DNA of 64,000 bases from Heterotrichella gracilis (taxonomy: Eukaryota > Sar > Xanthophyceae > Tribonematales > Xanthonemataceae). The stretch covers positions 62,001 to 126,000 of the forward strand of contig JAULBX010003666.1 of NCBI GenBank assembly GCA_032358255.1, given 5' to 3'. Below, in pieces: positions 50,941-59,865 of the stretch (its first letter is position 1; the number at the start of each line of letters is the position of its first letter). The translations under genes were made by a program, and so were the position numbers. A model generated the notes under the pieces. It was not told where the DNA came from and ran no database searches. It saw only the letters and a program-made list of their open reading frames with translations.

Positions 50941-51634
50941 GAAGGGCCACACAGGGTGGTGGATGGTGTTACCACTGAATACCAGCAACCTGGGTTTAGG
51001 GTTCTGGTGTCGTCTCAGTGCAGCCTGGCAGCAGCAGCAGCAGCAGGAATAGCGCAGGGAACATAATACGTTGCAGCCGTGATGGGCAGCTTGATAGCTG
51101 TCGATTTTTTCCTTTGAAATTTGCTCGATTTATGGGTTTATGAAGCTGCAGGAGTGTCAGCCTTTGGTCGCCTGTTTAGGAATGTTAGTCTTTTTGTGCA
51201 CCGTTGATGACAGTGACAGTTGGTTTCAAGTGGAACGCATAGCCTCGCGAGGCACTTGTACTTATGTAAAAACAGGCTATATATTGGCAAGTGATATTGT
51301 ACAATGTGGTTTCTGAAATTGTCGGACTAGGGCGGTGTATGCACCCGGACTGTTAGGGATTTGCTTGAAACAGGAACACGCCTCTTAACTTTTTTTGAAA
51401 GCTTTGGCTCTCAACGTTGTCTGCCATTTGTGAACTGGGTGCACATGCTCTATTCATGCTCATATATGCCTGCTTTGGCCTATTTGGCGTGCTGTAATAA
51501 CGTGGTACTAACTTGTGGGCAGAGAGTCATGCACCCTGTCTTCAGTCAAGCGGAACTCTCAGTGCTTACACCAAACGAAGTACAGCTTCGCCTTGCCTTC
51601 ACATCAAGGCGCAGTGAAAGCCCAGCTTTGGTCA
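50941..51634. other. MAP3K 3' flank and F-box gene upstream region
   Basis: GCAGCAGCAGCAGCAGCAGG lies at about 51030-51048. TGTAA, the usual green algal polyadenylation signal, occurs at about 51265, though far from the stop. No other gene was recognised. Confidence 0.35.
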
Positions 51635-54504
51635 ATGGCTGGCACGGTCTCTGCCATGGCGCTACCTAGTCCAGGTCCACCAGACTACACCTTGGCAGAC
51701 CTACCAGACACAGTGCTCGTGGTGATAGCAGAGAAGCTCATTGCCAACGGCAACTCCAGCCACGTCCTGCGTCTCATGTCGGTGCGTGAGCTGGTCGAGG
51801 CATCGCTTGCATGCATTCCGCTTGGAATCCGAAGCAAACAGGCGTGACGCGGTGCTTGTGGGTGTGTTTATTGCAGTGCTGCAGAGCGCTTTGGATGGCC
51901 ATGGCTGGGGTGGACAGCTACTGGAAGTCTCAGTGCGAGCGCCTGGGCTGGAGGTATGCCCTTTGCATGGATACGGGATGCATGCATGCATGTTGCATAA
52001 CGGCCTTTCACCCTTCTTTACCTACAGTCAGGCAGTTGCAAGGTTTCACAGAACGTCGGGGCTTTGTTTGACATAGTACGTCGCTTGAAAAACCAGTCAG
52101 AAGCATTCTATAGTGTGTGTGCACGTTGTTTGGTACCACTGCATCTACACGATGCAACTGCAGTGACCCAGTGCTCTCCCCTTTGCATACGCTTGCACTC
52201 GTTGCCTTGCACACGTGCACTGACGAGCTTGACTGCCTTGCACACGTGCTTTGACCCGGTGGCCCCACCCCCCTTGCCTGCAGCAAGGCCAGTGCTCCAG
52301 CACCCCCCAGCCCCACCGGTGCGGCCCACCCCCCTGCACCCCACCTCCCGCCAGAGGGCTGGCACCTGTACTACTGCAGGCGCATGCAGGCACGGTGGAA
52401 GACCAGGTACCGACCTTTACCACCTCCACACCCCCACCTCCTCCATGCACCACCACACAGCCCACCCCACCCCAGCCAACACCCCCACCCCCTTTGTGGC
52501 CCCCTCGTCCACACTGCTACTGCATCCAGCCGACTACGTGTACGCTGCAGCCCATGTCACCTGCGTACTTTTCAGAATTGCACACAACCATGGCTTTGCT
52601 CCATTCCATAGTCAGCCTGTGTCAAGACTCCAACCACCAGTCAGGACCCCCGACCCCCCATCCCTTGGTCCCATAGGGCCGCCGTGCGCCGCCTATCCAC
52701 CTTCCTACCCCCCGCCAGCGAGCGCAGCCTTCGGCCGGGGGCAGCACCTGGTGAGCTGCAGGCGCTGGAGAGGGGGATGGGGGCCAGGCTGCCGTGGCAG
52801 GTGGGGTGTGGGGTGTGGGTGGGTTAGGGCCCTTGTTGGCGTGCCAGATGAATAGTGTAAGGTCGGAGGCCCTCTGATCGGATTGGGGTAGAAAGGAGGA
52901 TGCTCACGTCCACCAGCGCCAAGCCATGCAAGCCTGCATAATTACAGTGGCAGGAAACGAGCCGATAAAAACCTGTATCCCAAACTCACCAAACAACGAG
53001 AACAGGTCCAGTTCATAGCCACCACTCATTGCGCTGTGGCGAGGAACGCGGCGGTGCATTGACTCTGCCCCTCTTATTGTGTTGCGCAGCTATGGGAGCT
53101 GTACCGCTTTGTGGATGGGCAGGCGGAGGGGCCGGGGGTGCACTTTGCAGAGCTGGGGAGGCTGCTCAGTATGCACACTAAACCCTAAATGAACCCTGAT
53201 TGCTTTGCAAAGCCGGACAGGCTGCTGAGTGTGCGCTGAACCTATATGGACCATCCTGTGGTGCATTGATTGCCAAGCGCTTTCCATCCCCCGCCACCCA
53301 TATACACACTGGCATCATGCGTCCTCCAATTCCTCGAATTTGCCACTTACAAAATGTAACGAGAAGTGGCCCTGCTTCCCTCATTGCAATAGCAAAGCCT
53401 GGAATCGGTTACGTCACTCCAATGCCTGGCCATGTGATCAGGTGTTGCTGAGGTGGCGGCTGAGGTGGCGCGTCGCCACCCACCAGGGGAGGTCAAGGGG
53501 GCGTACAAGCAACTGAAAGAGACGGGTTTGACTGAGGACAGCCTGTACAAGCTACCCCGCGCCACGTTGCTGCCGCATGCGCACTGCCACATGGGTGCGG
53601 AGCACCAACCGAATGAGCCAACAGGCAGGGGTACAATTAAATCCCCCGCTGGCGAGCCTTTTAGTCTTGGCAGACCTGATATTGCACCATGACCCATGGC
53701 CTGCAATAGGAACAAGGACACAGGGACGGGGTACTTGCAAATGGGCCCCATTCTGAATGACTCGATTCCTGGGTAACAACACCATTCATTGTGAGGCACC
53801 CCACATACAATGCAACATTTCAGACCTAACTCCCTCCTCCTAGCAGGATCCTTCCCAGCAAGCCCCCCACCACCCCACCCTGCCCCCGCCGCCCCCCGCG
53901 CCATGCGCTGCAGCCAGCACAGCCCCCGCTGCATTGTGAACAGCGTGGACCACTTCAGCGGGAGGGACGCACCCGCAGTGCTGCTGCCAGTGTGCGGGGT
54001 GGTGCGGGGGGGCCGCCAGCTGTGCTGCGACCTGCAGGGACATGTCTACATGACCGCGGGTGGGTGAATGGGGTGCGGGGTTGAGGGCGGTGGGTGTAAA
54101 AGAGGTTGCAAGCGAGTGGGTGGGTGGAGGGGAGGAGGGGAGGTTCAAAATTTGCTTGTTGGCAATGTGAGCTGTAATATCGTCCATGTGTGCACCATGC
54201 ATGTGTGCACCATGCATGTGTGCACGCCATGCACACACAAACGCCATGCACACATAAATGCAAGCACGCCATGTGCCTGCTTGCACGTGGCACACCAGCC
54301 ATGTATGCATGTGTCGCCCACATGGCGGTGGCAAGGCATTTGAGCATGCCACGTCCCCAGCCCATGCACGATGCGCAGCAGTGCACGTGCACCCTGCCCC
54401 TTGCCCCACCCGACTGAATCTCTCCTCCCCCTGTACACCCAGGCTTCAGCACCGTGTACGCAGCAGACAGCCTGACCGCCTACCTCTACCTCATGCTGCG
54501 ATGA
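51635..54504 (+). CDS. F-box protein, SKIP16/FBXO3-like, without ApaG domain
   Basis: F-box proteins are substrate receptors of SCF ubiquitin ligases. SKIP16/FBXO3 normally combine an F-box, an SMI1/KNR4-like (SUKH) region and a C-terminal ApaG domain. Seven exons (51635-51781, 51877-51953, 52284-52406, 52677-52800, 53090-53168, 53847-54059, 54443-54504) match in phase and give 274 residues. The F-box runs over about residues 18-75 (YTLADLPDTVLVVIAEKLI, CCRALWMAMAGVDSYWKSQC, ERLGW). A basic link follows (GWHLYYCRRMQARWKTR). The SUKH-like core is PGELQALERGMGARLPWQLW and ELYRFVDGQ, the last nearly identical to SKIP16 LLYRFVDGQ. After it come DAPAVLLPVCGVVRGGRQLC and CDLQGHVYMTAG. The frame stops at 54502 and no ApaG-like exon follows before the convergent gene. 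Start: the upstream of two in-frame ATGs. Confidence 0.82.
53190..53238 (+). repeat. Echo of the 3' edge of F-box gene exon 53090-53168
   Basis: GCTTTGCAAAGCCGGACAGG then CTGCTGAGTGTGC repeats CACTTTGCAGAGCTGGGGAG then GCTGCTCAGTATGC at the exon end, some 60 bases downstream. CACTAAACCCTAAATG lies between the copies. The copy retains a donor-like GT. Confidence 0.75.
54183..54300. repeat. CATGCAYGTGTGCAC tandem repeats in an F-box gene intron
   Basis: Units CCATGCATGTGTGCAC and CGCCATGCACACACAAA alternate head-to-tail and partly as inverted copies, giving hairpin potential. Related CATGTGCC units continue to about 54350. Confidence 0.7.
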
Positions 54505-55180
54505 CCCTAAAGGACCCTAAAGGACCACTGCTGAGCACACAGCCAGCCAGCGATCGCACCTTTTGGGACCATTTGCGGCTGGACGGGGGGCCGCGCATGG
54601 GTAATGAGAGGGGGACAGCTTGTGGCGGGGCCCACACACCCGAGGCGATTGCATGGCCACCAGCTGCTAGCATGAGGGTTTAGGGTTTTAAATTAGGCCC
54701 ACCCATGCTGTTATACGGACCTTGGCACTGCCAGTGACTCACATCAGAGGACAATGTACTCTATTAATAAGCCTTACCAATTTGGTACCGACGGCGTACC
54801 CAGTGTTCCGTGAACATTGAACTATTCTATTGTATCATATTATGTGGTCAACTGTCAACTTTGCATGAAATTGTAAGTAAGTAAATGCCGACTTTGCACC
54901 ACCCGGTCTTGCAGACCGCAATCAATCAAGTTCTGACCAAAATCAATTTGCAACCAACTTGCATGAAATGGCGCAATATCTTTCAAGGCATGCATATACT
55001 ACTTATATTATGTCGGCAGTTCTCAAACATTGCATGCTTTTGCATCTTATAGGACAGCTCTTTGTCCTCCAGTCGTTGATGTATGAGCATGCAGCTGTCA
55101 CAGTGCAGAATGATAAGTCAGGCACTACCCTGTCCAATATCCAGTGCGTCTAGGGAGTCACGAGGTTGCGCATCATTAAG
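54505..55180. other. Convergent intergenic region, no gene seen
   Basis: This holds the 3' flanks of the F-box gene and the leftward secreted-protein gene. ACCCTAAAGGACCCTAAAGG stands right after the F-box stop codon. From about 54690 it is A+T-rich with no recognised feature. Confidence 0.4.
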
Positions 55181-58100
55181 TCACAGCTCTTCTGTGGCGG
55201 TCCCGCTTGTTGCCTGCTTGAGCTGTGTTGGCAGCAGGAAAATGTGCACCTGCTCCTCCTTGGCCATGCAGCGGTAGGGCTGGTTGGTCTTGGACTTGTC
55301 GCTGGTGAACATGAACCTGGGACACAAGGGGGGTTGCCGTCAGAGCTGAACACGATCATGTGTGATCAGCAGGAGGTGATATTATGATCGATCAGCGCCT
55401 GTACTCGCCCATCCACTGCACGCACTCGAAGTTGCAAGTACACGCCTGCTGGCAATCGATGTCCCGAGCGAAGAAGTAATGCCTCTCGACAATGCAGATG
55501 CCTATCAATGATCATGACATGCCCAGCCTCATTCCTGGCATTCCCATCTCATGCAATCCTACCACCTAGCTACTACACTCAATCCTGATCCCATCCCAGG
55601 GCAGACTGTACCGCACCTGTAGTCGTCGATCCACTGCACGCCCTCGATGTTGCAGTACACCTGCTGGCAGTCGCTGTCCCTGGGGAAGAAGTAGTGCCTG
55701 CCCAGCCCCACAAAGTCCATTTCCTCAAAGTCAAACTCCCCCGCCCACACACTTCCCTCCTCCTGTGAGGTGATCATGATGTTGTTCCCATGGAAGTCGA
55801 TTTCTGAGTAGTCCTGGTAGAAGGCGGTGCGGGGGATGTGGATCACCTTGACGGTCTCCCAGCTGCAAGAGGGACGGGGGAGTAGAATTCCATGTCAATT
55901 TCCTAACCCATTTATTACTCAATTTGTGTCTACTTCCGAGCAGTCCAGGTAGAAGGCGGTGGCGGGGATATGGAACGTTGAGTTTTTCAAGTTTCAAAAT
56001 TTCCAGCTACAAGTGATCGACTGTAATGCTGGCGTTAGAGGTACAATGGCCAACCTGTGTCGCTGCAGCAGACCATCATCATTGCTTGTAAGGGATCTAC
56101 CACCACTGTCACCCACACAGAAAACCTCTCCTAGGTAGTCCACCCACCGCACTGCTGTTTCTGTCTACCTGTTAATTGCTCACCACCACAACACACAACT
56201 TGAAAACCCTACACTAGGGTACCTCACCCACCTGCACTGCCCGTTGCTGTTCCGCACTTGCTCACCACCACCCCACACCCTACATTAGGGTTTCCCACCC
56301 ACCTGCACTGCCCGTTGCTGTACTGGTACTTGCTGACCACCACCCTCCCGTTGCCGCGAATCCTGCCCTGCTTGCCACCCTCACAGAAGTTGCCCTCGCA
56401 CAGGCCAAGCAGGAACTTGCCTACGACAGGCCAAAAGGGTTTGATTAGGGTTTGCTCAGGGTTTCCTTTTACACAGCCCCAGCAGGAACTTGCTACAGCA
56501 CCAAACAGGCAAAAAGTAAGGTCTAAATAGTGTCTGCATAGGGTTTATCAGGGTTTTGCTTGCACAGCCAGCCCAGGATGAGCTTGCATGCCACAGGGCA
56601 GGAGACAGGCTTTGTTTTAGGTCCTGCTGTTGCAAGCATGGCATTCACCGATTTTGACCAACCAGGGTGGACCAGGGATAATGTCCTGCACCCCCCCAAA
56701 CCCTTTGTGTGTGAATTAGGCCCCTCACACCTTTCTCCCCTCGCATCCTCGTTCAGGGATTAGGTTGAAAGTCTAGGGAGTAAGGTTTACCCCTCGCACA
56801 CCTTTCCTCCCATAACAAGTACCGGTACACCCCCTGCCACCCCTTGTCCACGGTCTAGGGTCTAGGGTTTAGGGTTTGTGCCCCGCGCACCATTCTCCCC
56901 TCCGTCATGGAAGTGCACCCCCTCCCACCCCTTGTTCCCATGGGTCAGCGTGAAGTTGACGTCGCACTCCTCAACCACGCTGTAGTTGCTGAAGTCGGCA
57001 TTGAACTCAACCTCCAGCGCCAGGGGTTTGTAAGTCTCCTCCTCTGCGGGGAGGGGGGCACTATTTTTTGGAATATGTTACGGGGTTCTGTAATGTAGCC
57101 AGAATTTGGTACAAGCAGCAGCTGGGTGTTTGGTCTAGGTCCCATCTGTTGGGAGGCGCTGTAATGTGTGCCAGCCTTACCCAGTGACATGTCCTGGCAA
57201 GACATAAACAATCCATTCTTCTTTTTTGCGATCCGGCACGCTCCTGTCACATCTGCACCTACCTACCGGTACTCACCACTTGAAGATTACAACAGGTGCA
57301 TTGGTTTGCAAAAGTCCGGAATTTTCCAGAATTACTTGCACCGCACCTTAAGAGGCCAACGTTTTGCCGAGGATAATGAACGTGTCCCTGGTTTATTTTA
57401 CAATAATGGAAATGATTGGAATTTTGCTGCCGCACATCGCCTCCCCTGGCCACAATTGAAGTGGTTTCAAAATGTTGCTTACCCTATTGTTGTTTTAAAA
57501 CATAACTCTTGTCAAAAAACCTTGTAAGTAATTAGATGATCATGTTTACAAATCTTAAAATAACTTTAATAATCAAACATTTTTTGTTGTATTTATAATT
57601 AAAGCATTTGCTGCCGCACCTTCAGCGGGCATGGCCTCCCTGACCACGATGAATGTGTCCCAAAATGTTGCTATATTTGCTGTCATTTGATGCAATTTTA
57701 CATTGGTAAGTGATACAAGTGGGGTATTGAATGCGTCGCACCTTCAGCGGGCATTGCCTCCCTGACCACAATAAATGTGTCCTTGTCTGTGCGGTGCGTG
57801 ATGCCCTCAAACTGCGACTCAACCCGCTGGTCCCCAGCCAGGGTGTTGTTGGGGGAGCGGAACTCAAAGCGGTCGCCAATCACGCCAATGGCGTCCATGC
57901 TGCAGAGGGTGTGGGGGTTAGGGTGTAGGGTATAGGGTGTAGGGTGTAGGGTTTGGGATTGGGGAAGCGGAACTCAAAGCGGTCGCCAATCACGCCGATG
58001 GCGTCCATGCTGCAGAGGGTGTAAGGTGTAGGGTTAGCGTGTGGTCCTGGTGGTGGGGTGCCAACCAGGGTGTAGGGTTGAGGCGTGCATGAATTGAGAG

Positions 58101-59272
58101 CCAACAAGGGCGTGGTGCGGGTGCTGCGAGCGGGGTTCAACAAGCCTTCCCAGTTTTTTTGGGGCAGGTTGGTATGGCGGGACCAGGAGAGTAAGTGAAG
58201 TGAAGCACTGGCCACCAAGGGTTGGGACGAAAGATAATACGTGCGAAATACGTCCAGAAGATACGTGCGTGTCTAGTGGCACTGTTGCTTACAGGTGAGC
58301 TCAGTGGTAGTTGGAGTCCCAGCACTCATTGGGACGGGAGATGGCACACACACAGCGGTGATACCATGTATCACACATTGTAAAGTGCGTGCAACTATCA
58401 ACCCATGTGTAAGAAACACCCTGGCTGCTACCCCTCTCACTCACTTGTCAAACACGATGAAGTACTTCCCGTTTCTCTTGGACACCCCGCTTGCCTCAAA
58501 CTTGGGCACCTCTATAGACGGGAACAGGCCGGCCACCGCAATCTCCTTGATGAGCCGCATGGTGTTCTTGCGGTAGTACAGCGTGTCGCATACAGTGCGC
58601 CCCATGCTACACACATGGGTACACAAACACAACTTAGCAGCTTTTCCGCGGTGTACTTTGCACGGTGCAAGCTTGGTTTTGGAGGGGGTGCAAGCAGAAT
58701 GGACTTGGGTGGCAAAGTCGTGCAGTAGGGTTTGGCAGTAGAAAGGGAGCAGGGTTTTGACTAGTGACCGCATGGTGTTCTTGCAGTAGTACAGAGTGTC
58801 GCATCCCGTGCGTCCGATGCTGACACACAGGCGCAGTGACACATTGGTTGCAGCTGGTTCAAAGTGGTGCAGGAGACACAAAAAGTGGGTGGGAAAGGAT
58901 GCTGCACATATGGGTCCAAAACGCGTCTTTGCATCCTTTCCACGTTGCTTTTTGCTTCATGCAGGGCTAGCTGTGAAGGAGGTAAGGGTCTAGGGAGCAA
59001 GTGGGTGGCAAGAAGTCAAGCAGTAGGGTTTGGCTAGGGGGGATCGAGGTTCGGTACCTGTCGCTCGTGAAACCCTCGTCTTCGGGGATCATCACCCCGT
59101 CCACCTCAAAATACCCTGCTAGGGTCTCTTCTGGCTTGGATACGCCTCGGAGGAACTTGCTCCAGAGGTTAGTAGGCTGGCTGGTGAAGGTGGGGAATGC
59201 ATCAGCGGAGCGTGCAACCGCGAGTACTGCTAGCAACAGCATCGGGGCAAGGTACCCCACAGGCGCGGTCAT
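55181..59272 (-). CDS. Secreted protein of unknown function, possibly beta-propeller
   Basis: Seven exons (59058-59272, 58445-58606, 57742-57899, 56891-57043, 56303-56420, 55617-55862, 55181-55316) have phases 2, 2, 1, 1, 2, 2 and give 395 residues. The start gives a signal peptide (GYLAPMLLLAVLAVARSADA). The chain then has repeated strand-like units: YFEVDGVMIPEDEGFTSD, KYFIVFDKNMDAIGVIGDRF, SQFEGITHRTDKDTFIVVRE, WEGVHFHDGG, KFLLGLCEGNFCEGGKQG, TAFYQDYSEIDFHGNNIMIT, NIEGVQWIDDYRFMFTSDK. Alternating 'what was predicted, what is shown' strands and paired Cys suggest a secreted propeller, perhaps related to SdiA-regulated or phytase-like esterase proteins. That link is weak and from memory. The predicted location is extracellular or ER lumen; the reaction is unknown. 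This gene has more echo copies than any other in the window. Confidence 0.78.
55385..55500 (-). repeat. Echo of the 3' half of exon 55617-55862
   Basis: Read on the minus strand it translates as HYFFARDIDCQQACTCNFEC then VQWMGEYR, a diverged copy of HYFFPRDSDCQQVYCNIEGV then QWIDDYR about 200 bases upstream. It keeps a nearly open frame, so it could be mistaken for an exon. It is not needed, because the true exon joins the last exon (FMFTSDK) directly. Confidence 0.8.
55920..55985 (-). repeat. Echo of an internal part of exon 55617-55862
   Basis: AGTCCAGGTAGAAGGCGGTG then GCGGGGATATGGA repeats AGTCCTGGTAGAAGGCGGTG then CGGGGGATGTGGA at 55810, the part encoding IHIPRTAFYQDY, in the intron upstream of that exon. 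Confidence 0.75.
56135..56275 (-). repeat. Two echoes of the 3' edge of exon 56303-56420
   Basis: CACCTGCACTGCCCGTTGCT then GTTCCGCACTTGCTCACCAC at about 56228 repeats the exon end at 56301, which encodes YQYSNGQC. A weaker copy (CCCACCGCACTGCTGTTTCT then GTCTACCTG) is at 56145. CCTACACTAGGG and CCTACATTAGGG lie between the units. Confidence 0.75.
56462..56600 (-). repeat. Two echoes of the 5' edge of exon 56303-56420
   Basis: CACAGCCCCAGCAGGAACTT then GCTACAGCACCA and CACAGCCAGCCCAGGATGAG then CTTGCATGCCACAGGG resemble the true acceptor region CACAGGCCAAGCAGGAACTT then GCCTACGACAGG. AGGGTTTGATTAGGGTTTGC and GGTTTATCAGGGTTTTG occur between copies. Confidence 0.7.
57335..57680 (-). repeat. 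Two or three decayed echoes of the 3' edge of exon 57742-57899
   Basis: The best copy is at 57610-57660 (GCACCTTCAGCGGGCATGGC then CTCCCTGACCACGATGAATG), matching 57738-57780. Poorer copies are at about 57345-57395 and 57430-57480. CAAAATGTTGCT is shared by the last two. Copies become more diverged with distance from the exon. Confidence 0.7.
57905..57965. repeat. Telomere-like TTTAGGG/GTGTAGGG tract between echo copies
   Basis: GGGTTAGGGTGTAGGGTATA, then GGGTGTAGGGTGTAGGG, is a run of degenerate telomere-type heptamers exactly between the true exon edge and its echo. Confidence 0.85.
57966..58022 (-). repeat. Near-identical echo of the 5' edge of exon 57742-57899
   Basis: GCGGAACTCAAAGCGGTCGC through ATGCTGCAGAGGGTGT repeats 57858-57911 with about one mismatch in 54 bases. 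It includes the acceptor and the codons for MDAIGVIGDRFEFR. It gives a second, equally good acceptor. Confidence 0.92.
58765..58830 (-). repeat. Echo of the 5' half of exon 58445-58606
   Basis: CCGCATGGTGTTCTTGCAGT then AGTACAGAGTGTCGCA repeats CCGCATGGTGTTCTTGCGGT then AGTACAGCGTGTCGCA at about 58556. The copy would translate as GRTGCDTLYYCKNTMR against GRTVCDTLYYRKNTMR. Confidence 0.88.
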
Positions 59273-59865
59273 TAAATGCACAGCTGCTCGACTGGGGTCA
59301 GACGAGCCACTAGCCCTCTGCGCTTTCACGGGTGTGCTGGTGGAGGAGTCAGGTAACGGTCAGCGTGCATGCATGCATGTGCCCAAGAGGATGCCGACAG
59401 GCTAAACCGAAGTGACGACGGTCTCATGAAGCGCAGCGTGGCAACCCAATGCTGAAAACCGGCCACTCGGAGTGGCCCACTCCCCTATCACAGATAGATA
59501 AGGTACCGGTGCTGACGGAATTCACGTCTGTGTGATATGCATAAAGCCAACCGGGGAGGTCCCAGCATGCATGCTATCTGCATATATCACTGGGCGCTCA
59601 CTTCGCTTAGTTATACCTTAGTTGTCAGAGTTCCGTTGTATGCAAATCAATCTGTGTGTTTCTGTGACCAAGTGTTCGCTGTAAGAACCTGCAGATATGG
59701 CGGTAATCGGGCGTGCCCATCAGCACTTACCATAACAAGTCGACAAGGACAAAGGCTTCACAGCCCGGAGACATCGACTGCTATAGTAAACGGTAGCAGT
59801 TTGTCAGACAGAGAAAGCTTTGCCCACCGGGCGCACCTGAGGGTGCCGCCTGTAGATCTGCAACC
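59273..59865. promoter_or_regulatory. Shared upstream region of divergent secreted-protein and PRP4 genes
   Basis: This 0.6 kb divergent promoter region carries TGCATGCATGCA at about 59366-59377 and GCATGCATGC at about 59565-59574. No coding sequence was recognised. Confidence 0.45.

Noticed and set aside
53456-53692. Open frame reading VAEVAAEVARRHPP...KLPRATLLPHAHCHM in an F-box gene intron
   Set aside because: It looks somewhat protein-like, but splicing exon 53090-53168 directly to 53847 keeps the frame and the domain plan. It could be an alternative exon; there is no further support.
55385-55500. Possible exon HYFFARDIDCQQACTCNFEC...
   Set aside because: It is a diverged copy of the upstream exon's end. 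The true exon already joins the last exon in phase, and including this copy would repeat the same segment.
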